The notes: a model not told the origin generated them from the letters alone. A stretch of 64,000 bases of DNA from Thiopseudomonas sp. (GCA_023228985.1 JALOAC010000003.1:107519-171518), one strand, 5' to 3'. Shown: positions 51,621 through 63,222, counted from the first letter of the stretch. A program made the numbers and translations.

Positions 51621-54101
51621 TTACCAACTTCGTTTAACCCCTTGCTGTGCCTGCGCGGTAAAAGGGTCTTCCGGCCAAGGATGTTTGGGATAGCGCCCAC
51701 GAATATCTTTGCGTACTTCTGGATACACATTGCGCCAGAAGTTTTCCAAATCGGCCGTCACCGCCAAGGGTCTTTGTGCGGGTGAGAGCAGATGAATCAC
51801 TACCGCAACTTTACCAGCCGCTACTGTAGGCGTTTGCGTCCAACCAAACAGCGCCTGCAACTTAGCGGCTAAGACAGGACCATTTTCAGCAGTGTAATCC
51901 AGCCGTATATTCTGGCCGGTGGGAATGCTCAGTGCTGCTGGCGCCAGCGTGTTGAGCTGCTGTTGCTGTGGGTAATCCAGCAGCGCTTGCAGTGCATTGA
52001 TGAGATTAAGATTTTTCAAATCAGACCAGCGCTGCATACCGCTAAGAAAAGGCAACAGCCAATCTTCTAGACTAGCCAGCAGTGCAGCATCACTGACATC
52101 GGGCCACTCATCAGGAAATTGCTTAGCCAGTAATCCAACACGGGAGCACCACTGAGTAGCACTGTCGGTCCATGGCAAACTTTGCAGACCAACTTTGCGT
52201 ACTGCGTTGAGCAAAGCTTGCTCAATCAGCGCAGCAGCCGGCTTGGGCAACTCTTTTTCAGCCAGTATCAACTCACCCAGCTTACGCACGCGACGAGACA
52301 CCACAGTGCCGCGCTTGTCATCCCAAACTGCTTCTTCACTGTCGCTAATCAATGCCGATAAATCCTGCTCCAAATCGGCAATTTCAACCGGGGCAGCTAG
52401 GTATATGGTGGCTTGACGCGCCTTGCCATCGAGATCTGCAGCCACCAGCCAGTCGTAACGCACCAGCGCATCATCCTCACGCAACGTTGCCCCCTTACCA
52501 TTGCTTAACTGATAACGTGCAGATTGTCCCGGTCGCCGCTGAGCCACACGGTCTGGATACGCCAACGCCAGCAACCGACCCACTTCAGTAGTTGATTGCA
52601 TACTGGTCGTATCGTTATTTTTCAGCATTAAGCGTTTGGCTTCTTGGCGGATGGCATGCAAGCGCGCCGGATCAACTCGGTGTTGCTTGAGCTCGCCGCG
52701 CAACACCTGCAGTCGCTCGTGCATATCAGCACCAGCACTTGAGCCGAGCAGATCGCGCTCACCCAATAACGCCGCCAGCTGTGCTGCAGTCTGCCCAAGA
52801 CCCAACTCACGTCCGTGCAATACCATATTGGCCAAGCGCGGATGAATACCCAACTCGCGTACCGCCTTGCCATGCAGAGTAATGGCACCCTCAGCCGTTA
52901 GCATACCCAGCAGCTGCAGTAGGTCCGTGGCTTGATTCCAATGTGCAGCGGGTGGCGGCTCAATCCAGCTTAGCTGTGCCGGATCACGCGCACCCCACTG
53001 CGCCAGCTCTAACACCAGCGCCACCAAGTCGGCTTCTTGAATTTCTGGCCGCAGAAACTCAGTCAAAGCCGTTTGCTCTGACTCACTCCACAACCGATAA
53101 CACACACCCGGCTCGATGCGCCCAGCACGACCTTTGCGCTGTTCGGCACAGGCCTTGGATACACGCCCCGTAATCAGTCGCGTCATCCCGCTATTGGGGT
53201 CAAACACTGCACGGCGCTGCTGACCACTATCTATTACTACGCGCACGCCCTCGATAGTTAAACTGGTTTGCGCAATAGCGGTAGCCAGCACCACTTTTCG
53301 GCTACCCGAAGGCGCAGGTGCAATAGCGCGATCCTGCTCGTCAGCTTTTAGGTTGCCGTATAAAGGCGCGATCAGCACATTATCAGCCACCTGTCCGCGC
53401 AACTGCTGTTCAACACGACTTATTTCCCCAACACCCGGCAGAAACACCAGCAACGATCCCTCTTGCTGTGCCAACGCTTCGTGAATCAAGTCAACCACGG
53501 GTTCAACTAGACTGCGATTACGGTTCTGCGTACGTACCGGACGGTAGAGCACCTCCACCGGGAAAGCACGGCCCTCACTGCTGAGAATAGGCACATCGCC
53601 AAGCAATTTGGCAATCGGCGCGCTATCCAAGGTCGCCGACATAATCAGGATACGCAGATCCTCTCTTAACGCCTGCTGTGATTCGCGCACCAAGGTCAGT
53701 CCTAAGTCGGCATGCAAAGAGCGCTCATGAAACTCATCAAACAACACCGCCGCATAGTCTTCCAGCATTGGATCGTTTTGAATGATGCGCGTAAGAATGC
53801 CTTCTGTAACCACTTCAATCTGCGTTACCGCGCAGACTTGGCTATCCAATTTGGTGCGGTAACCGACGCTTTGTCCTACGCCCTCACCCAACTGCTGCGC
53901 CATATAACGCGCAGCCGAGCGCGCAGCCAACCGCCGCGGCTCCAACATAAGAATCTTACGCCCCTTGCGCCAAGGCGCATCTAATAACGCCAACGGCACA
54001 CGCGTCGTTTTACCCGCCCCCGGCGGCGCTTGCAGCAGCACCGTAGTGGCTTGTTCTAGACTGTGTTTAAGTTGCGCAAGAATAGCGTCGATGGGAAGCA
54101 C
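51621..54101 (-). CDS. hrpB: ATP-dependent helicase HrpB
   Basis: 826 aa, DEAH-type (DEFH) RNA helicase-like protein. Walker A APPGAGKTTRVPLALL near residues 24-39, motif II LFDEFHERSLHADLGL near 117-132, SAT in IMSATLD, and GRAGRIEPGVCYRLWSE for motif VI, then HA2 and the HrpB C-terminal domain. The cellular role in most bacteria is poorly known; it affects mRNA processing or virulence in some. Monocistronic. Confidence 0.93.
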   Translation of the reverse strand: MLPIDAILAQLKHSLEQATTVLLQAPPGAGKTTRVPLALLDAPWRKGRKILMLEPRRLAARSAARYMAQQLGEGVGQSVGYRTKLDSQVCAVTQIEVVTEGILTRIIQNDPMLEDYAAVLFDEFHERSLHADLGLTLVRESQQALREDLRILIMSATLDSAPIAKLLGDVPILSSEGRAFPVEVLYRPVRTQNRNRSLVEPVVDLIHEALAQQEGSLLVFLPGVGEISRVEQQLRGQVADNVLIAPLYGNLKADEQDRAIAPAPSGSRKVVLATAIAQTSLTIEGVRVVIDSGQQRRAVFDPNSGMTRLITGRVSKACAEQRKGRAGRIEPGVCYRLWSESEQTALTEFLRPEIQEADLVALVLELAQWGARDPAQLSWIEPPPAAHWNQATDLLQLLGMLTAEGAITLHGKAVRELGIHPRLANMVLHGRELGLGQTAAQLAALLGERDLLGSSAGADMHERLQVLRGELKQHRVDPARLHAIRQEAKRLMLKNNDTTSMQSTTEVGRLLALAYPDRVAQRRPGQSARYQLSNGKGATLREDDALVRYDWLVAADLDGKARQATIYLAAPVEIADLEQDLSALISDSEEAVWDDKRGTVVSRRVRKLGELILAEKELPKPAAALIEQALLNAVRKVGLQSLPWTDSATQWCSRVGLLAKQFPDEWPDVSDAALLASLEDWLLPFLSGMQRWSDLKNLNLINALQALLDYPQQQQLNTLAPAALSIPTGQNIRLDYTAENGPVLAAKLQALFGWTQTPTVAAGKVAVVIHLLSPAQRPLAVTADLENFWRNVYPEVRKDIRGRYPKHPWPEDPFTAQAQQGVKRSW

Positions 54102-54179
54102 GGTGGGATTAAGCCTGAAAAAAGGGGTTTACAATAAAGCTAAGCTGTAAATTACCTGTCATAACGAGCCGACAAAGCA

Positions 54180-54219
54180 GAGCTACTGCAACACATACAA
54201 GCGTGCCTCTCAGTAGCTC
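54180..54219. terminator. Hairpin between fghA and hrpB
   Basis: A perfect 9-bp inverted repeat, GAGCTACTG/CAGTAGCTC, with a 22-nt loop, 23 bp past the fghA stop. No T-run, so a 3' structure for the frmA-fghA transcript is only suggested. Confidence 0.4.
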
Positions 54220-54241
54220 ACATTGGTGTCAGCAGAAAACC

Positions 54242-55102
54242 TTAGACCTTGAGCCCCAAATGCTGTGCATGAAACTGCAAATGTTCATCTATAAAGCTGG
54301 AGATGAAGTAGTAGCTGTGGTCGTAACCAGGCTGCATGCGCAGGTTAATCGTCGTGCCTGATTGCGCAGCAGCATCCAGCAGGTTTTGCGGTTTGAGCTG
54401 TTCGGCTAAAAAGTTATCGGCATCGCCTTGGTCGACCATAATCGGCAAGGTACTAGGCGTAGCTTTTAGCAGTTCGGCAGCATCGTAGGCTTGCCAGGTG
54501 CTGGTGTCATCACCGAGGTAATTACGAAACGCTTTTTGACCCCAAGGGCAATCCATGGGATTGGTGATCGGGCTAAAGGCCGATACCGAGCTGTAACGCT
54601 GTGAGTTTCTTAAAGCAATCACCAACGCACCATGACCGCCCATGCTGTGACCGGCAATAGCGCGCTGTTGGTTCACTGGAAAATGGGCTTCAATGAATGC
54701 CGGTAACTCGTTAACGATGTAATCATACATTTGATAATGCTGCTGCCAAGGCGCTTGGGTGGCATTGACATAAAAGCCAGCACCCAAGCCAAAGTCATAC
54801 GCGCCCTCGGGATCATCCGGCACACCCTCACCGCGTGGGCTGGTATCTGGGGCAACAATAGCGATACCCAACTTAGCCGCCATCTTAAACGCACCGGCTT
54901 TTTGCATAAAATTTTCATCGGTGCAGGTTAAACCTGACAGCCAATACAGCACCGGCACAGGATTATCAGCGCTCGCATTGGGCGGCAAAAAAATAGCAAA
55001 GCGCATGGCGCACTGAGTACTGCTGGACTGATGTTGGTATTGCTTGTGCCAGCCGCCAGCCACTTTGGCTTGGCTTACATGAGTCAACTGTGAATTCGGC
55101 AT
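54242..55102 (-). CDS. fghA: S-formylglutathione hydrolase
   Basis: 286 aa, alpha/beta hydrolase of the esterase D family. It hydrolyses S-formylglutathione to formate and glutathione, the second step of formaldehyde detoxification. Seen: WLSGLTCTDENFMQKAGA, the nucleophile Ser in GHSMGGHGAL, the Asp in VDQGDADNFL and the His in GYDHSYYF. AAGGAG precedes the ATG. It follows frmA by 21 bp. Confidence 0.95.
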   Translation of the reverse strand: MPNSQLTHVSQAKVAGGWHKQYQHQSSSTQCAMRFAIFLPPNASADNPVPVLYWLSGLTCTDENFMQKAGAFKMAAKLGIAIVAPDTSPRGEGVPDDPEGAYDFGLGAGFYVNATQAPWQQHYQMYDYIVNELPAFIEAHFPVNQQRAIAGHSMGGHGALVIALRNSQRYSSVSAFSPITNPMDCPWGQKAFRNYLGDDTSTWQAYDAAELLKATPSTLPIMVDQGDADNFLAEQLKPQNLLDAAAQSGTTINLRMQPGYDHSYYFISSFIDEHLQFHAQHLGLKV

Positions 55103-55123
55103 GGAAACTCCTTGGTTTAATAA

Positions 55124-56618
<1,495 letters not shown>

Positions 56619-58208
56619 GTGATCTCCACTGCTAATATCACCATGCAATTTGGTGCAAAACCCTTGTTTGAAGATGTCTCTGTAAAATTCGGCAACCGTC
56701 ACCGCTATGGTTTGATTGGCGCCAATGGCAGTGGTAAATCAACCTTTATGAAAATTCTCGGCGGCGACTTAGAGCCTTCCGCAGGTCACGTGATGCTGGA
56801 GCCCAATATTCGTTTGGGTAAATTGCGCCAAGACCAGTTTGCTTATGAGCAATTTAGCGTGATTGATACGGTCATTATGGGCCATGAAGAACTATGGACC
56901 GTCAAAGCGGAGCGCGACCGTATTTATTCGTTGCCTGAAATGAGCGAAGCAGACGGCATGGCCGTGGCAGAGCTGGAAACAGAATTCGCCGAAATGGATG
57001 GCTACACCGCCGAGTCGCGTGCGGGTGAATTATTGCTCGGCCTAGGCATTGGCGTGGAAGAGCATTTTGGTTTAATGAGTGAAGTAGCACCCGGCTGGAA
57101 GCTGCGCGTGTTACTGGCGCAGGCGTTGTTTTCTGATCCTGATGTGCTGTTGCTCGATGAGCCGACCAACCACCTGGACATCAACACCATCCGCTGGCTG
57201 GAAGAAATCCTCAGTAACCGCAACAGCACCATGGTGATTATTTCCCACGACCGCCACTTTCTGAACAGCGTCTGTACGCACATGGCGGACTTGGATTACG
57301 GCGAAATTCGCCTATTCCCCGGCAACTATGACGAGTACATGACCGCTGCTACGCAAATTCGTGAGCGCCTGCTGGGTGATAACGCCAAGAAGAAAGCACA
57401 GATCTCCGAGCTGCAAGCCTTCGTTAGCCGCTTCTCAGCTAACGCCTCAAAAGCCAAGCAAGCCACCAGCCGAGCGCGACAGATTGATAAAATCCAGCTA
57501 GATGAAGTAAAACCCTCGAGCCGTATCAGCCCCTTTATTCGCTTTGAGCAGGGTAAAAAGTTGCACCGCCAAGCAGTCGTCTTGCATGAGCTAAGCCAAG
57601 GCTTTGATGGCGATGTGCTGTTTGATACTTTAAATTTACAGATTGAGGCCGGTGAGCGCGTGGCGATTATTGGCCCCAACGGTATTGGTAAAACCACCTT
57701 GCTACGCACCATGATGAATGAATTGCCGCCGATGAGTGGCCATGTGAAATGGACGGACAGCGCAGAAATTGGTTATTTCGCCCAAGATCACGCCAGTGAC
57801 TTTGCCGAGGATATGAATCTGTATGACTGGATGGGTCGCTGGACCACTGAAGGCGAGCAAATGGTACGCGGCACCTTGGGGCGCATGCTATTTTCTGGTG
57901 AGGATATCGAGAAATCCGTCAAGGTGATTTCCGGTGGTGAGCAAGGCCGCATGTTGTTCGGCAAACTCATTTTGCAAAAACCTAACGTGCTATTGATGGA
58001 CGAGCCAACCAACCACTTGGATATGGAATCCATTGAAGCGTTAAACTTGGCGCTGGAAAACTATCCCGGCACGCTGATTTTTGTTAGCCATGACCGTGAG
58101 TTTGTTTCCTCATTGGCCACGCGCATTATTGAGCTGACCGAGCATGGCATTAACGACTTCCATGGTACCTATGACGACTACTTGCGCAGCCAAGGCGTCT
58201 TGGTTTAA
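56619..58208 (+). CDS. ybiT: ABC-F ATPase YbiT
   Basis: 529 aa, two ATPase domains and no membrane segment. It is a ribosome-associated ABC-F protein. First Walker [10 protein letters not shown] near residues 36-44, first signature region [14 protein letters not shown], Walker [18 protein letters not shown]; second Walker [12 protein letters not shown], signature [13 protein letters not shown]. The sequence follows E. coli YbiT closely ([10 protein letters not shown] start, LPEMSE). The start is GTG 56619 with AGGA 7 nt upstream. Confidence 0.94.
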   Translation: MISTANITMQFGAKPLFEDVSVKFGNRHRYGLIGANGSGKSTFMKILGGDLEPSAGHVMLEPNIRLGKLRQDQFAYEQFSVIDTVIMGHEELWTVKAERDRIYSLPEMSEADGMAVAELETEFAEMDGYTAESRAGELLLGLGIGVEEHFGLMSEVAPGWKLRVLLAQALFSDPDVLLLDEPTNHLDINTIRWLEEILSNRNSTMVIISHDRHFLNSVCTHMADLDYGEIRLFPGNYDEYMTAATQIRERLLGDNAKKKAQISELQAFVSRFSANASKAKQATSRARQIDKIQLDEVKPSSRISPFIRFEQGKKLHRQAVVLHELSQGFDGDVLFDTLNLQIEAGERVAIIGPNGIGKTTLLRTMMNELPPMSGHVKWTDSAEIGYFAQDHASDFAEDMNLYDWMGRWTTEGEQMVRGTLGRMLFSGEDIEKSVKVISGGEQGRMLFGKLILQKPNVLLMDEPTNHLDMESIEALNLALENYPGTLIFVSHDREFVSSLATRIIELTEHGINDFHGTYDDYLRSQGVLV

Positions 58209-58218
58209 TAGTACAAAC

Positions 58219-58491
58219 TTAGTCGCGAAAATACACATGCACTAGGTGGTAACCAAACTGTGATTTAACAGGCCCGTGTGTAATACGCACGGGCTTTTTA
58301 AAGACGACAGTGTCGATTGATTTAACCAGCTGTCCTGGGCGTATCTCACCCAAATCCCCGCCTTTTTTGCCGGATGGGCAGGTCGAGTATTTACGCGCCA
58401 GCTGATCAAACGCCTCGCCTTTATCGAGCCGCTTTTTAAGCGCTTCGGCTTCCTCTTTTGTCTTAACTAAAATATGTCGCACCATTGCCAT
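58219..58491 (-). CDS. ppiC: Peptidyl-prolyl cis-trans isomerase, parvulin (PpiC-type)
   Basis: 90 aa, a single parvulin domain without signal peptide, so cytosolic. Seen: VRHILVKTKEEAE, YSTCPSGKKGGDLGE and SQFGYHLVHV, the standard PpiC motifs. ATG 58491 gives the family start; the frame is open 29 codons further without support. Convergent with ybiT, 10 bp apart. Confidence 0.92.
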   Translation of the reverse strand: MAMVRHILVKTKEEAEALKKRLDKGEAFDQLARKYSTCPSGKKGGDLGEIRPGQLVKSIDTVVFKKPVRITHGPVKSQFGYHLVHVYFRD

Positions 58492-58650
58492 TGTCATTTG
58501 AACAATCCCTAAACAAGCAAAAGCGGCATGGTAGCGTATTTTTACAGCTGTTTTGCGAATCTTGTTGGCGGTTAACAAGCGGGAGAGTAATTTATCCGCG
58601 CATGATACTCTGCCTTTTCTAATTGAACACAGTGGCTATAAGGTAGACCG

Positions 58651-59583
58651 ATGTCGACTGAACCCTTAACACTGCGCTCCTTGCGCGAGTTGCGGCTCAA
58701 CAAAACCACAGGAAAACCTCATCTAAGCGCAGCCAGTGGCATGTGGATTTGCCACGACACGCTTTATGTCGTGGCCGATGATGAACTGATGCTTGGGGTG
58801 TTTTCCATGCAAGACGACCAACCCGGGCAGACGCTTACCATTATTCCCGGTGCTTTGCCGCAAGAGGCCAAGCAACGCAAAGCAGCCAAACCGGACTTTG
58901 AAAGCCTAACCTACCTACCCGCCTCTGCTTTGTATCCGCACGCTGCTTTACTCGCTCTGGGTTCAGGCTCAACTGAGCAGCGCAAACGCGGCATGCTTTG
59001 GCCCTTTAATCAGCAACAACAATTAGTACCAGCACCGCAGTTATTTGACTTGCAGCCGCTGTACCAACCGCTTGAGTCTGTGTTCGCCGACTTGAATATT
59101 GAAGGCGTGGTGATACAGGGCGACTGTTTAAAATTATGGCAAAGAGCGAATAATCAGCAGCGGGAGAATGCCGTGATCCAATACCCTTTAGCTGATATGT
59201 ATAAGGTTATTAACGCCAAGCAGCACACTTTAAACCTTCAACCGCAGCGCATTGATTATTACGATTTGGGAGAAGTAGCCGGTGTACCGCTAAGTTTTAC
59301 CGATGCCTACGCACTTGAAGATGGCGCGTGTCTATTCACGGCTGCGGCTGAGAACACCGACAACAGTTACCTCGATGGTGAATGTGTTGCCGCCGCGATT
59401 GGCTTAATCGACGCACAACATCAACTACGTTGGCTAAAACCTGTACAGCCCATTTTTAAAATCGAAGGCATTAGCGCCAAACAAATAGGTGAACAACTAC
59501 AGATTCTGCTTGTCAGCGACGCTGATAACCCAGCAACAGCAGCACAGTTGCTGGAAACCTATATTCAGTACCCGTGCGAATAA
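58651..59583 (+). CDS. Conserved hypothetical protein, possibly beta-propeller-like
   Basis: 310 aa, no signal peptide or membrane helix. I do not recognise a named family with confidence. Repeating features such as SAASGMWICHDTLYVVADDE, DFESLTYLP, LNIEGVVIQGD and FKIEGISAK recall propeller-type phosphodiesterase-like or SdiA-regulated-like folds where such segments start blades. It is monocistronic, between ppiC (divergent) and the GGDEF gene. Confidence 0.6.
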   Translation: MSTEPLTLRSLRELRLNKTTGKPHLSAASGMWICHDTLYVVADDELMLGVFSMQDDQPGQTLTIIPGALPQEAKQRKAAKPDFESLTYLPASALYPHAALLALGSGSTEQRKRGMLWPFNQQQQLVPAPQLFDLQPLYQPLESVFADLNIEGVVIQGDCLKLWQRANNQQRENAVIQYPLADMYKVINAKQHTLNLQPQRIDYYDLGEVAGVPLSFTDAYALEDGACLFTAAAENTDNSYLDGECVAAAIGLIDAQHQLRWLKPVQPIFKIEGISAKQIGEQLQILLVSDADNPATAAQLLETYIQYPCE

Positions 59584-59706
59584 AAACGGACAACGCCTAA
59601 ACACTCTTTGGTGATCTTCCTAGCCCTGCCAATACAGTAAATTATTAAGCGCTTGCTTAGAAAAACCCTATATACTGAATTCACAGCCTGTTCACTTGGA
59701 CACATC

Positions 59707-61179
59707 ATGACTGCAAACGACAAACATGCAATCCGCTCACTGTTTGACGATTATTTACGGATGTATACAACCCAGGACGGTTATCACACAGAACAATTTA
59801 GCGAAGATTTTTCGGGGTTTGGCTGTGCTGATAATGCTCTAATCAAAAGCCGCGAAGACTGGCTTGCCACTTCCCAGCAAAACTTAAGCCGCCTCAAAGA
59901 GCCACTGCGCATTAAGCTCAACGATGTGCTCATTCAATCACTGGCTGATACGGTCGCTGTAGTCACTGGCTTGCTCACTGTCTATTTACCCGCTCAAGGG
60001 CCTGCTCCATCACCCAAAACAGTCCGCTTAGTGCTGGTCTGCCGCAGGGAATCCAGCGACTGGAAAATTTCGCACAATAGCGCATCCATCCCCTGTAACT
60101 TGGTTAAAGATAACGAAGTTTACTCAGCGCAGGAACTCACACTGCACCGGCAGACTTTAGAGCAACAGCAGGCTGCTGAAGCACTGCGCAAAAGCGAAGC
60201 GCATTTTCGCATGATGACTGAAAATGCCGTTGATGTGGTTTGGAAACTAGACGAGAACTATTTCTTCACCTATATCAGTCCAGCGGATGAAAAACGACGG
60301 GGCTACCAAGCTAATGAAGTAATCGGCCACCACGTATTTGAAATGTTCGATGAGGATGGCATTACATCCATCAAACGAGCTGCAGAACAACGACATGAGG
60401 CTGAACGAAGAGGCATGCCGCTGACTGACGTAACCTTTGAAGCCAAACACCGCTGCAAAGATGGCAACTGGATTTGGGGCGAAATATGCTACAACACCGA
60501 ACTTGACGCCAACGGTAAAATCATTGGTTTCTACGGCATGTCCAGAGAAATAACCGAACGCAAACAAATGCAAGACCAAGTACGCGAACTGGCTTTTTAC
60601 GACCCATTGACTAGGTTGCCGAATCGCCATCTACTCAACGACCGCTTGGGTCAAGCCATGGCTGCCAGCAGACGCAAACAGCACTATGGCGCACTCATGT
60701 TCCTTGACTTGGACAATTTCAAGCCTATTAACGACTCTCACGGCCACATTGCTGGCGATTTACTGTTGATTGAAGTTGCACAAAGATTGAAAAAATGTGT
60801 CCGCGAAATGGATACGATTGCACGCTTTGGCGGCGACGAATTTATCATCGTGCTCAGTGAATTAGCATCAGATCCAACACAATCCTATGTACAAGCACAG
60901 CGTGTTGCAGAAAACATTCGCACCACTCTGGCTGAAAGCTATCAGCTCAGCTTAAATTACGAAGACAAAGCAAGCACGCATATAGAGCATTTCTGCACGG
61001 CCAGCATCGGTGTCGTATTATTCCTGGGTCAAGCTGTCAGCATTGACGAACTTTTCAAACGCGCTGATTTTTCTATGTACAAGGCTAAAGAAAGCGGACG
61101 TAACTCGATACGCTTTTACAACCCAGCAGAGCAAGCAAGCCTGGATGACTCTCAGCACGAAAACTCTCTAGGCGCATGA
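59707..61179 (+). CDS. PAS-GGDEF diguanylate cyclase with N-terminal SnoaL/NTF2-like domain
   Basis: 490 aa, cytosolic. Residues about 1-130 look like a SnoaL/NTF2-type (cone) sensor, about 160-285 a PAS/PAC domain (SEAHFRMMTENAVDVVWKLD, GFYGMSREITERK), and about 295-465 a GGDEF domain. The active site RFGGDEF is intact near residue 375 and the inhibitory I-site RxxD (REMD) is five residues upstream, so it should make c-di-GMP under product control. ATG 59707 is preferred to 59653. No EAL domain. Confidence 0.88.
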   Translation: MTANDKHAIRSLFDDYLRMYTTQDGYHTEQFSEDFSGFGCADNALIKSREDWLATSQQNLSRLKEPLRIKLNDVLIQSLADTVAVVTGLLTVYLPAQGPAPSPKTVRLVLVCRRESSDWKISHNSASIPCNLVKDNEVYSAQELTLHRQTLEQQQAAEALRKSEAHFRMMTENAVDVVWKLDENYFFTYISPADEKRRGYQANEVIGHHVFEMFDEDGITSIKRAAEQRHEAERRGMPLTDVTFEAKHRCKDGNWIWGEICYNTELDANGKIIGFYGMSREITERKQMQDQVRELAFYDPLTRLPNRHLLNDRLGQAMAASRRKQHYGALMFLDLDNFKPINDSHGHIAGDLLLIEVAQRLKKCVREMDTIARFGGDEFIIVLSELASDPTQSYVQAQRVAENIRTTLAESYQLSLNYEDKASTHIEHFCTASIGVVLFLGQAVSIDELFKRADFSMYKAKESGRNSIRFYNPAEQASLDDSQHENSLGA

Positions 61180-61250
61180 GCTAAGAACCAGAAATAACAA
61201 ACCAAACAATTAAATCAGGCGCTGCATTCTGGGTTCACAACCGCTGGGTA

Positions 61251-62300
61251 TCATTTTTCTTGTTTATTTTCTTCTACATCACCGGACAGTAATGTCGCAA
61301 TCCATTTGCCATCCTCTGAGTTTTCTAAGCCTATTTTTATCACCATGGTTAGCAGTACTGACAAGAGCATACCAACGCTGCCTAATAACCAACCCCAGAA
61401 CACTAATGATAAAAAAACCACTAAGGTAGATAGGCCTAGGCCACGACCTAAATATCGGGGCTCGATTAAATTGGCCATCACGGCGTTAATCGCCAAGTAA
61501 CCTACACCGATAAATCCAGCAGGTGCTAAACCAAATTGTAACGCGGCTAATAACACAGCGGGAATCGCAGCAATGATTGAGCCAATATTAGGGATGTAGT
61601 TAAGTAAAAAAGCCAGCACACCCCATAATAAATAAAAATCTAAGCCGACCGCCCAAAGCATCAGCGTCACGCCAAGACCGGTTGCGGCACTCACTAGAGT
61701 TTTGATGGCTAAGTAGTTATTTACCGACGCTAAAAAGCGTTCAGCCTGCTGCATTTTAACGTCCGGCTCATCTAAAGCCGCATATATCTTTTTAGGTAAC
61801 GATGAGGCTTCAAATAGCATAAAAACCACAGTGATAATGACCAAAAACAGGTTCTTCATCACATCGCCTAAGCTGCTTAGCGTATCCCCTACCAGTCGCA
61901 TTGCTAAGCCGGGATTAAAATATTCCGCGATAAGATCCCTTGAAACAACAATATTAAAAGTAGCCAGTTTGTCGACCACCCAATTCATTTCACCCCTTAG
62001 TTTCTCTAAGTAACTGGGCAGCATTTGCGACAATTCCAGCAGAGACTTGCCTACCAAGCTCACCATATAAACCGTCACCGTAACAACAACCAACACCACA
62101 CCCACAATTGCCAGCGGCTTGGGCACTTTAAAACGTTCTATTTTCTTCACCAACGGGTGGCAAATGATTGCGATAAACAACGACAGCAAAAAAGGCACTA
62201 AAATATTAGCCGCCACTTTTAATCCCGCCAGCACAACGAATAACGCTGCAACTATCAGCAGGGCTTTTAAAATACCGCTTTTATAATCGACTTGTGGCAT
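61251..62300 (-). CDS. AI-2E/PerM-family membrane protein
   Basis: 349 aa with about eight membrane helices arranged as in the PerM/YhhT/TqsA family (FLLSLFIAIICHPLVKKIERFKVPK, FLLNYIPNIGSIIAAIPAV). Members are proposed exporters of AI-2 or other small molecules or cation/H+ antiporters; the name does not fix the substrate. ATG 62300 gives MPQVDYKSG; the open frame to 62465 reads into a MITE-like insertion and is not expected. Its promoter may be in or next to that element. Confidence 0.87.
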   Translation of the reverse strand: MPQVDYKSGILKALLIVAALFVVLAGLKVAANILVPFLLSLFIAIICHPLVKKIERFKVPKPLAIVGVVLVVVTVTVYMVSLVGKSLLELSQMLPSYLEKLRGEMNWVVDKLATFNIVVSRDLIAEYFNPGLAMRLVGDTLSSLGDVMKNLFLVIITVVFMLFEASSLPKKIYAALDEPDVKMQQAERFLASVNNYLAIKTLVSAATGLGVTLMLWAVGLDFYLLWGVLAFLLNYIPNIGSIIAAIPAVLLAALQFGLAPAGFIGVGYLAINAVMANLIEPRYLGRGLGLSTLVVFLSLVFWGWLLGSVGMLLSVLLTMVIKIGLENSEDGKWIATLLSGDVEENKQEK

Positions 62301-62350
62301 AACAAATGTGGGACTCTTCAGTTGATAAACGGGTGTTTCTGTACAGCTAA

Positions 62351-62530
62351 GGAGCCTCTGAATAACGTTACCGAGGACGCTAACACAAGGCGCAACGACC
62401 AACGAGAGTAACAGCCAAAGGCTGACCCGAAGGGCGAGCGCTAGCGAGTCAAAACGTACACACAATCTAAAGATTGTGAGTACGTTTTTAACGCGGTGGT
62501 AGCTACACAGGTAGTTATTCAGAGGCTTCC
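62351..62530. mobile_element. MITE-like element with terminal inverted repeats
   Basis: 180 bp. The left end, GGAGCCTCTGAATAAC, and the right end, whose reverse complement is GGAAGCCTCTGAATAAC, match over GCCTCTGAATAAC with one gap near the tip. TAA on both sides (62348-62350, 62531-62533) could be a 3-bp target duplication. There is no ORF for a transposase. The ends and 3-bp duplication suggest an IS5-like parent (inference). The left end is 50 bp upstream of the PerM-type gene. Confidence 0.75.
62451..62489 (+). terminator. Terminator-like hairpin inside the MITE
   Basis: AAAACGTAC and CACAATCT pair with AGATTGTG and GTACGTTTT: 17 bp with one A/A mismatch, a tiny loop, then a T-run. It is a strong intrinsic terminator shape on the plus strand. 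Confidence 0.65.
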
Positions 62531-62600
62531 TAAAAACAACAGCGATGGTATCAGCTTAAGCTTGCCTGCTCACTTCGTTTATAGTCGCAAGTGCTGCCGG
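62531..62600. other. Short spacer between MITE and repeat array
   Basis: 70 bp without a recognised gene or repeat, except that the last few bases begin to resemble the spacer that precedes the other array units (GCCG before the AAAACCCC start). Confidence 0.3.
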
Positions 62601-62691
62601 AAAACCCCATCGCGCGTAGGAGGATGCCATGCATCCGACCACAGACCACACCTGCAAAAAACCACCACTGTCGCAGGCATGGCCAGCTCCT
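62601..62691. repeat. REP-pair unit A, copy 1 (3' truncated by 2 bp)
   Basis: The unit contains GTAGGAG at its left and CTCCTAC (here CTCCT) at its right as an outer inverted pair, an inner hairpin GGATGC/GCATCC, and CCTGC/GCAGG. Copy 1 joins directly to unit B1. Confidence 0.8.
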
Positions 62692-62963
62692 TGATTGCGC
62701 AAAAGTTGCACCCCAACAATGCCCCTATTAATGCACAAACCAATGTGGGACCCGACTTGTCGGGGAACGATTTTTGCACCTTCCTTCAGGCATCCGACAC
62801 TTTAATGGACATCACACTCTGCACAGTGGCTCTAATTATCTGCCCAAGCCAATTATTGGTTCCCTGACAAGTCAGGCCCCACACGGCACCTGACTTCTTT
62901 GCAGCCACTGCTCTAACGGTTTTAGCTTAGCCAAACCCTGTTTGAACCCAGCTTCTGGGCGAT
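62692..62963. repeat. Repeat unit B, copy 1
   Basis: 272 bp. It holds two inverted REP-like palindromes, TGTGGGACCCGACTTGTCGG near 62744-62763 and its counterpart CCTGACAAGTCAGG near 62863-62876, separated by about 100 bp. It differs from copy 2 at about ten positions. Confidence 0.8.
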
Positions 62964-62995
62964 ACGAGCTCTAAATCCAACCCAAACACCGCCGC

Positions 62996-63088
62996 AAAAC
63001 CCCATCGCGCGTAGGAGGATGCCATGCATCCGACCACAGACCACACCTGCAAAAAACCACCGCTGTCGCAGGCATGGCCAGCTCCTAC
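62996..63088. repeat. REP-pair unit A, copy 2
   Basis: Full 93-bp unit with GTAGGAG and CTCCTAC ends; inner GGATGCCATGCATCC palindrome. Followed by the 38-bp spacer. Confidence 0.85.
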
Positions 63089-63126
63089 TGATGTACGAGC
63101 TCTAAATCCAACCCAAACACCGCCGC

Positions 63127-63219
63127 AAAACCCCATCGCGCGTAGGAGGATGCCACGCATCCGACCACAGGCCACACCTGCAAAAAACCACCGCTGTCGC
63201 AGGCATGGCCAGCTCCTAC
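63127..63219. repeat. REP-pair unit A, copy 3
   Basis: Full 93-bp unit; inner palindrome is the CACGCATCC variant. Directly followed by unit B copy 2. Confidence 0.85.
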
Positions 63220-63222
63220 CGA

